Positions 1-14,270 are shown, numbered from the stretch's first letter. The stretch is DNA of 64,000 nt from Ptychodera flava (GCF_041260155.1 NC_091946.1:22639141-22703140); one strand, 5' to 3'. A program made the numbers and translations. The notes: generated by a model from the letters alone, not told the origin.

Positions 1-1698
1 AGTTGCGTCGGTTCAGTGTGTGTGTGCGCGCCGCCGCTGACTTGTGTCGCTCAACTAACTTATGATATTTAAATTTTCGAGCTATTGTCACTTTTTCATT
101 TCCTCCACGCCCAACATGCGTTGATGTCGAACACGTGCGTTTTAGGGAAATGATACTACTCTTTTTCTCTTGTTCGGCTTATAATGTTGCCCTCGACCCT
201 CTCAAAAAATTATATGACGACACTTTTTGTTCGCCTTCTTGTCGGCGGTTTGCAAGTCCCGCCATTCTTCAAATTCTTTGTATCCACAACATTTCACAAT
301 GTTTTTGACCTAATAGGTCCAAATCGAATAAGTATATGTATATGTATCTTATCATCCCCTTTTGCGATGATAAGATCGTAATTTTATGGGTTCATCGCTA
401 AAATAAACCCCGGGCAAGTATCATCCGAACTCCATACCAACATACGGGCAATTTCCGGAGGGTCCGCGAAGCCCTTGCGATTACGCAAGCGCGTTTTTAG
501 TTGCATGACATGACATACAGCGTATTGTGTCATACGTCTGTGATTTAGTGTGAAAATCGCAACAAATCAGTCGTGACGTCACCATTTCTGTAGAGTTGAC
601 AGCCTATTTTGCCGCACCAGTGTTGCGCCGGTCAGTTAACCTTTGATATAGGCGTCCTTTGTTATCTATTGTCTCAATCCCATCGCGACACAATCGGGGC
701 TTAATTTGCGTACAACGGCGACGGTTTGGACGGCAATCAAAGTAATTCAGTGAAGCGTGTTTATACAGAACCTTTTCACTACCCTTTTTTCAACAGCGTA
801 GTATTAGCCCTGCGGCTTCGGGACTCCAATCAGTTCAACAGAAGATCAGCCTGACGTGCTGAAACTTGAAACTTTCGTTGTACCCAATGTGTGTTCGGAT
901 CTAGAAGTTATTTGATCTCTCTTTTGTTGTTCAGGTTTTGTTCGCCTCTGGGAGCTGCTCTGTTATACGCACTGAGGTGAGACACAGGCGAGTAGCTTTT
1001 ACGCTCAGGACGTGTGGACTGTGTTCGACGGAGCCCAAGATGGCGGCTACGGCAGTGTGGAGTAGGGACGTTGACTAAATTTACGCTCGCAACCCTGACC
1101 TTGTACCCTGTGAAGGCTGAGATTTACTGCTGAGATAACGGAAACATCGACTAACTTGTGGTTTATCCGTCATTTTTCTGTTGCGAAGCCCGTATCAGCG
1201 AGGAGAACAACACAGTTATTGACGAAAACTTGCAGTCTTTCACAAACATAGTATTCCGGCAAATGTTTAATAGTACTCCGATTTTGTAACGTAACAAGTC
1301 TTCCTAGCCCACATATTGTCGCCTACATTTTTTGTGATCGAAAGGATTTTAAATATCTTGTAAGAATACCTTTTATGCGGCGGTGTTATACAAAGAAAGT
1401 TGGTGACCTATTTGGGTCACTACGTTATACTCTGACCCGGCCGTAAATTCTACCTGTAGATATCACCTCTTGGTTAATTAATAACCAAATTTAATTGGAC
1501 CAACGTTGAGTGCATAACAACGTGGACGGACGCGGATCGGGGAAACCCAGATCGTGAAGCCATGACGGCGGGTGTACCCATGACCACTCGTAGGTGTGTG
1601 CCTTGATACCGTCAGGTTACCCGGTGCGTCAGCAGCCGACGACGGCGTACTCGGACACCTGCGATGACGACTTGAGATCGTAACGTCAGTACTTCAAC
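1..1698. other. Upstream region of cGLR gene 1, no supported gene
   Basis: No reading frame here resembles a protein family I know. The segment around 960-1100 is GC-richer than its surroundings and contains an AAGATGGCGGC motif at about 1035-1045, a YY1-like core often found near metazoan transcription starts; the ATG there opens a frame of only 12 codons. This may be promoter or 5' untranslated sequence of gene 1 or of a gene further left. No TATA box or 5' splice structure can be assigned with confidence. Confidence 0.4.
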
Positions 1699-4600
1699 AT
1701 GTACACGGGATTCACCGATGAGAGCGAAGAATTTTGTGTGAACTTGCGGAACTATGCTACCACAAGGGCACGCGTCGACGACAACGCCGAGAGCGACGCC
1801 GTACAAGAACTTCAGGAACTCCTCGTGCCCATAATGAAGTTCGTCCACAAGAAAGACAGGCGTTTCAACGACGATGTGGTAGCGGTCGGTAGTTACGCGC
1901 TAAATAAAAAAGTGATCGAATCCGAATCGGCGGACTTTGAATTCTTGGTACCGATACTTGGTCTCCCTGACCCGAAATGGTCGTTCAACGACAGGCCGCG
2001 GCTGTACGACTACACGTCCCTCATGGGCGGAAAGAGTCGCCTCATACGGCGACACAGAACTAAGCCTCTCCCAGAACCTAAAACAGGCCAGCACTTTCTC
2101 TGGATCGAGGACCGGGCCATGGGGCGGAGCTGGAACGACTGGATTTTTAACAGGGACCTAATTCCGTGCAAGGTGACAGCTCGGCTCAGGGAGCTTGTCG
2201 AAGAGGCCATCCTCGATGGTCAGTCAAAAGGTAAGTCGGCAGGCCCAAGCTATGTGCCAAGGCCGGTAAATCGAGCTTGTCGTATCAAAAAACCATTTTA
2301 TAGGCAGACGGAGAAATTCGTAACTCTGAAGCAGTCGTGCATCTCTCTGTTTGTGAAGTGTACCTTTAAATCTCTTCATTACGTGAAGAATTGACATAAA
2401 TCTGAGCTTGGATATATTTTAATCCCCTCTTACACAAAGGTTATCGCAGTGCAAAAATACTTTGGTCGGCAAGTATCGAATCTCCGAATGGTAAATGACA
2501 ATAAATGACAATACAACGATTGTTTCACTGTTATTTATAGTATCTTTCTTTAAAACTCTGAACGTGTACTAGTATTTTTTTCATTTTAGACGTCCGGTCG
2601 CTAGAGATTTCGGAATTGTCATGTTGTAGTCCGGGAGAACAACTGTACTCATGCGCTGCTAGGCAAGTATTGCGAAAAGGCTACTGTCTGTGAGCGACGG
2701 TATTTGATTAAGTCGTGTTTACCAAATTCCTGATGGTCCAAAAAGTAGCCTCCACATTTCAGTTTTGTCGTGGCCCCCATCACAAATATGGAACAGATCG
2801 TTTCGGACGACATCTGTTCCTCGCATGTCAGAGGGCAGATATTGCGACATACATCAATCGTGCGCGCAACTCCAACATGAGACATACAGACATCACTCAT
2901 GCGTGCAGCTCGAATTTGAGTAAATCTGCGCGTATTTCCACGTTCGCTTATTTGATTTCACTAAACACTGACGATTTCGTAGTTGAGAAAGCATTATGTG
3001 ACCTCTGACCTCGCAGATTGTAATTCCAGTGAGGGTGAGTGCGTGTATATGGAGTTTTGCGTCACACTCTTTGTGTAAGCTTCGTCCAATTGAAAAGAAA
3101 AACACCGGTACAGTTTTCCGTCGACAGTTAAATAAGTTGAGTTTCAGATTTGTCGGCGGTCAAGCTATCTATAAAAGTAACAGCTGGACACCGGCGCTTG
3201 GATCATGTCCAAACGTTTAAATTAATCCTGATCTTTTTACGCCGTGATCTAATCTCCGGTGCTTCCTTTGTTTCATTCTTCAAGATCACGCGAATCGTGA
3301 ACCCAGTCAGAAACACAATGGGGGTTCCATGAACAACTGCTCAAAATGTCTACAAGAACGACAATGGTTCGCACACACGGCCCTTTTTGTTCACTGTGTC
3401 GCCGTAAGCCGTACATAAGCCCACTTTTCAGCCTCTTATTCAGGGCTGACGCCCACGGTGGTCACGACGTGAATCCACATGTTCAGCTTCGAGATTTGTA
3501 AGATTGTGGTTTCACTCTATGCAATACAACTAATACATTAGATATCTTACTTTATATTACTTTGTAAGAAGGGATTGTTTTCTCTGTCTGGCTCAAGCAA
3601 CTGGAAATGTGGTAAAATGATCGAGAAGTTATTTTTCCGATGTTAATGAGCAAATTATTGTCGTATGGTGCGCAGTTCATCCGTTGTCAGATCTTTTGAT
3701 ATTAAAAAGTGTGACGTAAGCACTGATTAAAGCATCTTCTGCATTTTATTAACGCGTTGGTACCCCAAAAATACAACGGCGACTTGAGTTCGAAGTGAGG
3801 TATTACATCAATGCTCTATATGTATTCAATCACGGCCGCTCTATACAGGGGGACAGTACTTGAAACTCAGTTTTTCAATGCAAAATATTCTTAGCTATAT
3901 ATAGCTTGCATGCGACATGTGTAGATCGCGCGCACTGCAGACCGGAGCGCGATTATGGCACTCCACTACCCGATAACCCCGTGACAGACTAATGGACCCA
4001 AGTATCACATTAAGTAACTACATTAATATCGATCAGGTCAAGCTCGTTGATGCTAAACTGTCTCATAATATCTGTCAAAAGCCGGCCCAACCCTCTTGTG
4101 TGAACAAGCGACTTTGCGAGCAATTGCTTTGAACCTTTGTGGCACAAACTGGACTTGGGCCAAGCGAAACAAGGTCAATTGTACTCAATGTTTGCGTTGT
4201 CGTGTTCCGCAGTTGTACAAGACGCGGGACGGATATCTTTATGTGTCCTTCTTGCGCTTGTCAGTTGACTGATGACGTCAATAAACATTGGGTTCTTGCG
4301 TTAGATGCTGTCCTAAATCCGGTCTCAAGTAGATAAGCCAGTATTTGTGAAAAATTGTCGTTGCCTGATCGACCGTGCATCCTGGCGGGAAGTCGATGAA
4401 CTGGATGCAAATCTCCGCGAACAATGCCTGAAATCTCGTTCCTAAACAATATTCATGGTTCTTTGTATTTCTGGGTACGAGAATTAGGCCATGGACCGAT
4501 TAAACTTGAAAACCTCGGACTCGATTAATTTGAACATCGTCACGTGAATCAGGGCTGTTTCTAGGCCAACACTAAAGTATATGAACTAAGTAAATAGTTA

Positions 4601-7600
4601 TGAAAAGCAGGACGGTCTCCAGTCAGTACTAAACAGACAACCCTCCCCAAGTCATAGAGAAGGCACACCATGCCTTTCACTGGTGCAATTTATGTTGGTT
4701 TTTATTGTGTTTTTTTCGTTTGTTTATTTGTTTGTTTATATTTTGAGGGAGGGATGGGGAGATCATTTTTAATTTGCCAACAAACTTCAATACATCCAAT
4801 CAATCAATCAATCACAGATATGTATTCAACCATAGTCCCTACGCACACGCTTGTGGAGAGACTGTGATCCAATCATCTTCCACGTCATATACGTCGTCTT
4901 CCTTACGTAGCATCACACCAGGGACTTTCAAGTGGCAAAGGCACTCCATTATGATATTGACATGTCAACAAAAGATTGATGGGCTATAAAGAATGTTGTT
5001 TTGTCGTTGACCTGCGACAGATACTCCAAGGTTGCTCTAAGTAGATATACACTTCAATAATATTTTCAGTTTTTCTTTACCTACTGATTTGTACCATCAT
5101 ATTAAGCGGGTGTATATTTTGTAAATATCACCATCTTGAACTTCAATCAATTGATGCGCCATTGCTGCTCCCAGAGCGTGACACGGGCTTGAGATCGCTA
5201 AGGTGGTATGTTCATACACAATTCGTACAGTTATGTGATTAATTTTTGGCCGAATAGAAATACATTTTGACTAGACACACTGAAGATTCTGAAGCACATT
5301 CAGTACATTGCAGGCTTCAAACACAATCAATCTCCATGTTCGCAAAGTGATCATAAGGCGGTTCCTGTTACAGCATAATTGCTGTATATGGTTCTCGTCC
5401 TGCATGAAAAATATCGTAATTCTCTTTTAAGCTGCTGAATGGGACAGCTCGGAGGATATCTGAAATTCATGATGTTACCTAAACACATGAAATACTCTTT
5501 CATTTTTATGAGCCCTCATCTATGCCATAAGTGTTTTCAACGTAAAATTGATAATCGTACATTATGGTCCACCAACCGGGAATTGGACACTGTATCACCT
5601 TTGTTAATGTTTATCGGTCAGTTTTGTGTTTGTGTGAAAGAAAACTGTCTACGACTTTCGATGTAGTATACTGATTCAAACTAAATCATTCTTTATGATT
5701 GAGTTATCTCGAACACGATGGCACGGCAAAACGCAAATATTCGAAATAAAATCACGAGTATACAACGTTTTATGTTTAAAGCAAATTAGAAAAGTGTTCC
5801 AAAAATTTACTTTGAAACCAATTTATATATATCGATAAAACTGAGGTCGGTTCTCGATTATACCGAGCACATATATGCAAAAGAAGTTTGATACCCAACG
5901 AATAATAGCAGTATCGGGACCGTCTTAGTTCTTCTAATATATGCAAAAGAATCCAGTCCGCCTCGTTAAGTGCGATTAACAGAAGAGTGACCGAATACAG
6001 GAGTAATTTTCAGGTTGATTTCACTTCAATAGGTCATTATTAGTAAATGGGCGTCAATCCTGTGAGAAAATTTAGCACGAGAATGCATGACGAAACCAAG
6101 TTCTACAAGACGCCCAATTAATTTGCTACTATTATAGTGTATTGTTGCATATGAGAGCATATGCATTTGGAGAGATCGTGTACATACATACATACATACA
6201 TACATACATACATACATACATACATACATACATACATACATACATACATACATACATACATACATACATACACACACACATATACACACACATACATACA
6301 TACATACATACATACATACATACATACATACATACATACATACATACATACATACATACATACATACATACATACATACATACATACATACATACATACA
6401 TACATACATACATACATACATACATACATACACTCGCGCACGCACGCTTGCACTCTTACATGCTTTTATATGTAGAAAACTCGTCTTACTATTAGGACTG
6501 TTAGATCTATTTAGGTCTGAAAATATATTTGCTTTCATGTTTTTCCCTGGTTCCTCGGTGATGTCACAGTCTAAAATAATCGAGGTAAGGCCACTCTTCC
6601 ACTTGAAGTGACGGATGGGAGTTCTTAGCTACAAGCTGTCTGTACCTTTTTCGGTTGATCATCGACAATCCACCAGCGCTCAAAGCGTTTTGGTTGGTCT
6701 TTGCTCAAATGTAAACTTTCAAGGCCTTGCACATTCACGAATAAATGTCTCCACAATACGTTGCTACAGCTACTTTTTGGTTCATACATACATGTTCATA
6801 GCCTAGACCCTATTTCTCCACTTTGGCCTCCGTGCCTCCGTGGACGTGGACGAAGGCACGGAGGCCAAAGCCAAGAAATATGGTCAAGGCTAACATGTTC
6901 ATACATACACGTACCTACATACATGTACGTACATAAGCGCCGAACTTATATACGTAATAGGTACATGCTTCTTATAAATTTTTAACAACAATCTTATCAC
7001 CTACATTAAAGAATAGATTCAATGTCAGAATTCCAAGAAAGTCCTTAGTTCTAGGATTTTAAACGTTTTATCAGGTCATGAGACAGCAGGGCAAAAGTTA
7101 AGTGCGCATTGATCGTAAATTAAATCAGGATTGTTTTGTTGAAAATACATTAATTCTAAATTAATGAAGTAATTGATTGATAAGAGAATATATTTAAAAG
7201 AGGACTTGGACATGGCCGTGGATGACGACAGTTTTTTATATCATTACGAGTTTCGTTTACTATGTATATATACGGTATATTCACAGTCGTAATTCACAAT
7301 CCTGTAATTCACAATCCTGCAGCTTCTTATCGGTCGGTTAACTTTGTACACACTCTGTAATGTTTCCAAAAACCACACGAACATGTAAAATGTCGACCGA
7401 CCGTAGTTGCTAGAGCAACCAGCAGTGATAAGTTAATCGCATGATTCGTATAATGATCATTCGTATATTGTTCACGGTTGCTTCAATCTTAGCGCATGCG
7501 TAATGCCAGTAAAGTTTAAAAATTGATTTTTCTTCTTTTTTTTTAAGAAGTCAACTGAAGAATAACGAATCTTCTTAATGTCCCATGATGCAACTCATGG

Positions 7601-10600
7601 ATGGTGTAAAAGCGTCAAGCTTTCTATGTTCGAAATTGGTTTGCACACGTGCACTATAACTGAAAGACCTTCAGTGGCCTGTGGCCTTCATTAGTATGAT
7701 AATTGTAAGATAGGCCCGAGAAATGTACATGTCATTGATAAACGCCATTTGTAAATGCGTTCGATAAGCAAATCAAATTTAATACTGAGCTGACCGAGGC
7801 TTGAAGTTTGTTTTTGTATTATGAAATTGAACTTGTCATCGAGAAATTTAATTTGTCATCGAGACATCGATGAGCAAACTTTCAATTGATAGTTTTTAGT
7901 CTCAAATATCATTTTATTAGCCGATACTACGAAACCGACAAATATTGTCAAATTAGTTTGAACATCGATGTCTTGATCATTGTGTGTAAGACGACTGTAA
8001 AACTCAACGCCGTTTATGATTATTGTCACCAGGGGCTGTGGCGCTGTTGCCCAAGCAGAAGGAGAACTCGCCTATTCGTCTGAGGATCCACTTCAGCCTC
8101 GGAGCCGTCCATGCAGTACTGCGCCCCACCGTGCTGTCCGAAGGTGGGGGTTTTCCGTCCGAAGTTCACTCCGAGTGGCCCAGGATTCACCTTTGGCCCC
8201 CGGCCTACAAGCTGAAGGAGCTGAGAAAGATTGGGACCGATTCGGTTGCCGTTGAGGATCTCTACTGGTGAGTCACGTGACTTTTCTCTTGGCGAATCGA
8301 TGGCGTGCTTTGCAGTGGCCCAGTCAATGTCCGAAGAAAGAAAAGTTGTTCCAGTCTTTTTGTACATTCCAGAACTGAAGTCCGCTAATTTCTTGTGTTG
8401 ATAAGCTAATTCATTGTTTATTAATTGATTAATTAGTTTGTAGATTTTGTTTATCTCTTTATATCTAGTATCCATGCATTCCTCAATCGATTTATCTATC
8501 GATATATCAATTTACGTGTTTATGATTGATTGACTGATTGATGGCAGTGTTAAGAGTGAGAGAGAAAGAAAGGTCGTTTACCGCTGCTAGGTCTCCCGGT
8601 TCGTTCACACTGTTCCCCGTTGGGTATTGTACAGCTGCCTGCCCATGTGGCAAGGGAAAAACAAAAGACTTGTTGCCCCAGACGCCGTTGCCAGTGAGCG
8701 TCCGTTCTCAAGGGCAATTCTACCGTTGTGCCTACGACAAATTAATGAGTGCCCTTCGTGTAAACTCTTACACATGCATATGACGTTGAATATTATCGTG
8801 TATGGACAGCCATTGTTTCACGGACACTGAAGGTCGTCATGACACACATACCGTTTATCCGAAAAGATGTGAATACGCAGTTGACTTGTCGAAATTAGTT
8901 CGCGGATGGAGCTCGCGAATTGGGTAATTCTCATGCTGAGTTCCCATCAGAATAACTTTTCCGCCTCGAAAGATAGGCTGCGCCGAACGCTTAATGAGTC
9001 TACTCCATATCGCCGAGTCCTGGCGATCAAGTAGTAATGGGGAACATAATGCATTGTTCAATACTATCAATTGATAAGTTTGCTTGTATGATTTTTCCCT
9101 GGCTTTAATTTTAACGCCACTGTATACCAAAGAGCAATTTCATATCCTTCATTTAAGTCAGCAGCAATGGTATGCCAGCTTCATTTACTGAGCATATCTT
9201 AGTTGGATTTGAGACACGCTTTTGACCAAAATACTGTTGCAAGATGGTGCTGAATTTTGCCCCAAATGAAAAAAAGGACACGTTAACACACATGCGATGA
9301 AGGTTTTTCCTAGGCAGCTATGGAAAAAGACGATTTATGCATGAATGTAACACTTAAACCTGGAAAAATATCACTGATATCGCTGTCTACTGTGATGGAA
9401 AATTACAATGAATAGGTTTGCATGGGAATTTTATCGACGATTTACCAATGCATGTACCTTAAAGGTATACTGTCACCTGTTCCAATTTTGCCACAGTTAC
9501 CATGGAAAGAGAAAGTCTAACCAATCACAGATTTTAAGCGGGTGGCCGCTTTTTAAAACAACGCCCTCACATGGGCATTTTGAATACGAAGGAACCAACT
9601 TTGACCATATATGGGCATATTTAGATGACAGATGACTGTATACCTTTAAGGCTTAATCGTATGACTTTTTGTCCCCTTTTCGCAAAGGACTCAATCTTAT
9701 GCCCGCTGTGAACAAGCTTTAATCAAGAGCATCGACCGAGATGGAGGTTGCCGAAAAGTCTGCCTTCGAATAATGGAACAGTTGCGCGAGGAGCACTGGT
9801 GCAGTGGCCTGGGACGAGGCTCGGATTCCGGCCCACCTTTGACCTATTATCACCTTCAGGTGAGCAGAACTATCATGGAGCGTGTAAAGGGCGTCACCCT
9901 TGCTACCAAGTCGTGTTCTTTATAGAGTATGGTCAAAGGTCAAAAGTTAACAGGCTACATTTCTCGGTCCATAAATTTTAATGTTCTTTCAACGAACAAC
10001 TTCAAAAAGTCAATTATCACGCCTATTTTTTTCTGCAGCAGAGTTTTCAATAAAACCCTCTTCCAGAAGTCATTTGATTTATACAGGCGGCAAGTTTGGT
10101 AATGTAGTTTGTTTTGAACTTTTGGCCACCGTCCAGAGCGTGGTTGCATTTGAGTTCATGGATGTACGCCGATAATAGAATCGTAAAGGTCACTCGAAAT
10201 TACGCTATCCATTGCAGATTGGTATAATTTGTGTTATTTTCTAAATTCAAATTTTGGTTACTCGGTTAAAATATTTCAATTCACTTACCAATAAGAAATA
10301 AGCATTTGCCAGGTATAAAATCACCATAGAAAAACGATGACTTGGTTAGGTATGTCAAAATACGAACACAGACCAGATTATATATGCTTGATGCATTTCC
10401 GAGTGTTTATTTTGGTTCTGTTTGTAAAATACAATTTCTTGGCCTACTCCCGAAATTGTCTCAAAATGTCAAGCTTTTACTTTGTCAACACAATCTGTAA
10501 TACTGGGTGTTGACCGCTGACTGGCCGTCCGGACTAGAATCCATTTGTCGTCAATAACATTACGCATTGACACATTGCATCGCGTTTGGGAGGTTAATAC

Positions 10601-11379
10601 TATGTCAACATATCTTGGGGAGATTAATGAGAAAATGTTGCTGTTTTCTAGGACAAACATTATGAAAATGTTATGAAAAGTTACAGCTATTGTCCCTCTT
10701 AATGACTTTTAATTGAAAGGTCAAAGAAAGGTCAAAAGTCTGAATGAAGTTGATTTGGGAGTTTCTTCTCGGATGAAATAATCATGTCGTAAAATATCCA
10801 TCGGAGATCCCATATAAAATGTTAGATATTTGAAGTTGTATAGAACGGTGTTCAATAAACTGACGAAAGTTCGCTGTCTCCGACGGTGTGAGGTTTTCAG
10901 ACTTTGAAAAAGCGTGCACTGTCAACTGTAGCCGCCCTTATGTCGATACTATGGCAGCACTTTTTGCCAACTTGGCTACTGGTTTAGCAAGTTGAACCCA
11001 GTCGGTTGTGTAACAGCTTTTTAATTTTTTTTTCCGCCAGACGCTCCTGCTGTGGCATTGTGAGGAATGGTGCTCCACAGTTGATTGGCTGAGAGTTAAG
11101 TTACCCATCCGCTTCATCAGTATCGTTCGGAGACTTATGCAATGGGTGGAAAACAGGCGATGTCCGCACTACTTCTTGAGCAGCGTGAACCTCTTCGAAG
11201 ACGAAAGGGGAAAGCTTCTTGACGAGGAAGGCCTCCGCGCGGTTGAGGAAAACATCCGCATGTTCATCAAGTCGCCGAACTTTTCGCTCCGGGAAAGCAC
11301 TCCGCCAAATGTGGACTTGCCAGATATTCTGAAAGATAGTCCCGAAAGCACGCTTCGACAGCTGGACGATGAAACTTAA
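1699..11379 (+). CDS. cGAS-like receptor (cGLR / Mab-21 family), gene 1, likely catalytically inactive
   Basis: Four exons fit together in phase: 1699-2230 (donor GTAAGT), 8033-8267 (acceptor CACCAG, donor GTGAGT), 9688-9859 (acceptor GCAAAG, donor GTGAGC) and 11041-11379 (acceptor CCGCCAG, stop TAA). The sum is 426 codons including stop, giving 425 residues. Exon 1 carries the nucleotidyltransferase core: GS at residues 64-65, then D79 and E81 in ADFEFLVP. Exon 2 should hold the third metal-binding acid; the homologous site, D in ISVDLVP of gene 2, is V206 in VHAVLRP. Exons 3 and 4 give the Mab-21 helical half (IDRDGGCRKVCLRIM; CPHYFLSSVNLF). The start is the first ATG in frame, with a TAA 18 bases upstream. 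By family, cGLRs sense foreign nucleic acid and make cyclic dinucleotides for STING; with the acid lost this copy is inferred to be a pseudoenzyme or structural Mab-21 protein. Its last exon is 24 codons longer than that of gene 2. Confidence 0.85.
6181..6432. repeat. (TACA)n microsatellite
   Basis: About 250 bases of TACA repeats, interrupted at about 6271-6291 by a CA-rich stretch. Long open frames on both strands across it (alternating Tyr, Ile, His, Thr or Met, Tyr, Val, Cys) are artefacts of the 4-base period. Confidence 0.98.
6806..6885. repeat. Foldback, 32-bp arms
   Basis: Arms at 6806-6837 and 6854-6885 are inverted copies; the inner 17 bases (CTTTGGCCTCCGTGCCT) match perfectly, the outer part has a few mismatches, and the loop is 16 bases. 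It looks like a very short MITE in intron 1 of gene 1. Confidence 0.85.
8268..9687 (+). other. Intron 2 of cGLR gene 1
   Basis: A 1.4-kb intron with GTGAGT donor and GCAAAG acceptor, joining phase 2 ends: TG plus G makes the Trp codon that closes the LYW motif. It contains the TTAA-target MITE at 9463-9645. Open frames at 8538-8830 have no counterpart in the other gene copies and are not exons. Confidence 0.75.
9463..9645. mobile_element. 183-bp MITE with TTAA target sites
   Basis: The ends are inverted copies: AGGTATACTGTCACCTG at left and the complement of AGGTATACAGTCATCTG at right. It is flanked on both sides by TTAA (9459-9462 and 9646-9649), the piggyBac-type target. It has no coding capacity. 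Confidence 0.85.
9860..11040 (+). other. Intron 3 of cGLR gene 1
   Basis: Phase 0 intron with GTGAGC donor and TTTCCGCCAG acceptor after a T-rich tract at 11018-11034. No inserted element is recognisable inside it. Confidence 0.75.
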
Positions 11380-12994
11380 TTCGGACGACGTACGAGCCGT
11401 TGGAAAAATGGTAAACTTTCTGCGCATGAGTTTGCGCATTACATACACTTATCACTCAACACAGCCGATAGCGGCGCGTGCGTGGCAATACATGTCAATC
11501 AATCCGTGGTGAGAGTATGTAACAAGGCCTCTTGTAGGACATCCGTTCCTGCAATCAGTTTAAATTGGGGGACATGGAGGAATCACATCAGCCCCTAACT
11601 TACAAGGAAGGGATTTAGGGATAGAATCAGAGTTAGTTTTAGGAATATTTCATCAGAAACGTAATATATTCTACTTAAAAGGAAACGGCTAAGGATGGGG
11701 TTCTAGTATACCCTTTCTGACCGTGACTGCATTTAGCAAAAAAGTCCGAGTTGCGCAGTAATCGTCCATGTTTTCAGAGTTTTCTAAGAAGAATGGGTCG
11801 TTCTCTTGTTTTGGTTGTTTTTAATTTTACTTGTTTTGATGTTTGTCTAGTCGCTGTGTTTGATCCAAAGTTGTTCGATCAAGCACCATTTCCAAAGATT
11901 AATGCCCTTAAATCCCATCAGCGGAAAACGGTTTCACCTCTGCACAAAAACATAGAAAAATTGAAATACACTCTGCACCTAACTTCACATTTGTCTATGT
12001 TTCAGTTGGTTTGGGGTGCTTTTTCTTTCCCTCTTTTTAATCTGAATCGTATCATTCAAACAAAATTGATAATTTGACAGTTAGTTTATTTTTCCCTGTT
12101 TCAGTTCCGATTAGTTTAAGAGAAACATTTTCAGTCCAAGACATCCACGAGAGACCCTAAATGTAAACTCCCCGTTTGCAAAACAACTTTCAACATTCAT
12201 ATCAAAACACAAAATTTCAAAACTTCTGATGGTGTTATCCTCCTCATGTGACGACACAGTTAAGTTAATGTGAGGCGATTTGCTTTAAGTTAAACTTTCA
12301 TTTACCGATGCGCTGTCTGCAATATCTGTGCCACGACGCAATTTTTAGGCGGTGTGCTACACTTTACATGAGGCACAATAGTAGCGTTCCATTCTAACTC
12401 AGCGATGTACAGCTTTTAAGAGAACTTTTATCAAGGTTGTATAATTAAAGTTTTATTTACGCGAAAACAATCTAACAAGGTTTAATTCTAAAGTAATCCG
12501 TCGATAAGAAAATTTACTGTATATTTCTAAAGACTGATTTAATAATGGGCATCGTAATAAGAAAATCTACACTTCCATAGTTCCATTCTTTCCCTATAAC
12601 CTATGTAAAAAAAAAAACTATTTTTTTTCTTTCAATATTCACCTGTGTAATATATGTGCATATATATACATATATATTCATTGTCATAATATATTCAATG
12701 AGTTATTCTCTCATATCATTATGTAAAGAGATTGTGATTGTGTTTGTCCAAGTTAGCAAGGTCTTATCTGTGGACATTTGCAAAGTAGCTAGTGTTAGTA
12801 AGCCATTACACATAGATTGTATTAACCTTGAACTTCTGACCCTACAAGGTAGCACCTCTTGCTTGCTACAAATTGTCCAGGTCTTTGTTGGAAATGAATA
12901 GTTTAGAATTATTTTTCGTATTTATGCAGTAAGTGCATAATTGAATTGAAGTGAATGTTTGTACAGACCTTCATGAATCAATCTAAGTTTTTAA

Positions 12995-13343
12995 GGTAGT
13001 ATGCGCCTCAAAATGACAAAATTAAACTTTTGCCCAAACTTTCCTAAGTGAAACTTTTAACCATTCTCTTACCAAATAAAGAATAAAAATTATAGGTCAC
13101 TCTGAAAAAGTTTGGAACCAGAGAAACAAATTACCTAACATTTACCTATATTTGAAATTCAAAATGGCCACCATCCCTGTGTTAACTCTATGGGGAAATA
13201 AAGTTTTCGATTGACGGAAAACTAAAAATGAGAAAATTTTCCTTACAACAAGAGCTTTAAAATGAACCCCCACAAGTGGTAGATCAGAAAAGAATTGTGA
13301 AAATTTGAGAGTCTGAATATCTGTCCCCGAGGCGCATTCTACC
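12995..13343. mobile_element. 349-bp TTAA MITE, copy 1
   Basis: TIRs GGTAGTATGCGCCTC and the complement of GGTAGAATGCGCCTC (14 of 15 match), flanked by TTAA at 12991-12994 and 13344-13347. The interior contains the string AATTCAAAATGGCCACCATC, shared with copies at 55988-56224 and 62658-63004. It looks non-autonomous and piggyBac-like. Confidence 0.9.
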
Positions 13344-14233
13344 TTAACGTATGATTTTGGAAGCTGCTGGAAATTAGCATTTGGATGTATTAGAGGAGTA
13401 GAGTGCAACAATCGTGTATCACAATATACATTTGACCGATAGAGACAAGTAAATGAACTCGAAATGAAATTTGTGAGTTTTAAAGCTTTATGTAAAGTTA
13501 TTATGTGAATAGTCTGTAAAAAAAGGCTACTTTATTACATTCTCTGTATGTAACTGTATACTTACAACGCAATCATCATCTGATGGGTGTTTAGACGAGC
13601 TGGACGCGTGTTTACTATTACTGCATCTTGCCAGGTGTTCGTTGAAATGTATACAGATGTCAACAAATGGCAGAACATATATCAATTTACGCGATTTCTA
13701 GTTAAAATGTTGTGGTGGTGTTTGCTTTTGTTTGCTTTTGTTTTGTTTTTTCATCTTTACAGTTTAAAAATGTTTATGCATTGTCTCTTTGGTGATAACG
13801 TTTTCACAAGGCCGTGTATATAATAAGTGACGGACCGTTAGATCTGCAGAGGGTTGTTCAAAACGCAAAAAAATACGCGGGATGAAATTTGTTGAAGCAG
13901 ATTCTGTTTGGAAAATAACTTGTCACGTTCCTGAAGATTGAACTAGATCAAATTTCGTATCAAAAGGTAAACATGCTCTACCTACTCCGAAAATATGAGG
14001 TCAAAGTTCAGAAGGCGATGTGAAAAAAATTGTACGTCCTCGTTCTGGCCTTTCCCGCCAAAATTTCTAATGGTCCATCCTGAAGTGATTCTCATTGGCT
14101 TGTCCTAAACACAAAATAGAGCACAATCGGGACGATAGCTTTAGTTGTCTTCTTCCGTATATGAAGCTTTAATTAGAAAGTATTTGGAATAATGTATAAT
14201 GTCTGGGTAACACGAATTGTATGTGTATGCGTA

Positions 14234-14270
<37 letters not shown>

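Larger units (their letters stand above)
2231..8032 (+). other. Intron 1 of cGLR gene 1
   Basis: A 5.8-kb intron with GTAAGT donor and CACCAG acceptor. It contains the long TACA microsatellite at 6181-6432, a foldback at 6806-6885 and otherwise unremarkable AT-rich sequence. Short open frames in it show no recognisable domain. Confidence 0.75.

Noticed and set aside
6026-6538. Long overlapping open frames of Met-Tyr-Val-Cys or Tyr-Ile-His-Thr repeats
   Set aside because: They are generated by the TACA microsatellite, whose 4-base period leaves several frames open on both strands.
8538-8830. Extra exon between exons 2 and 3 of gene 1
   Set aside because: Exon 2 and exon 3 join in phase without it, and genes 2 and 3 have nothing similar.
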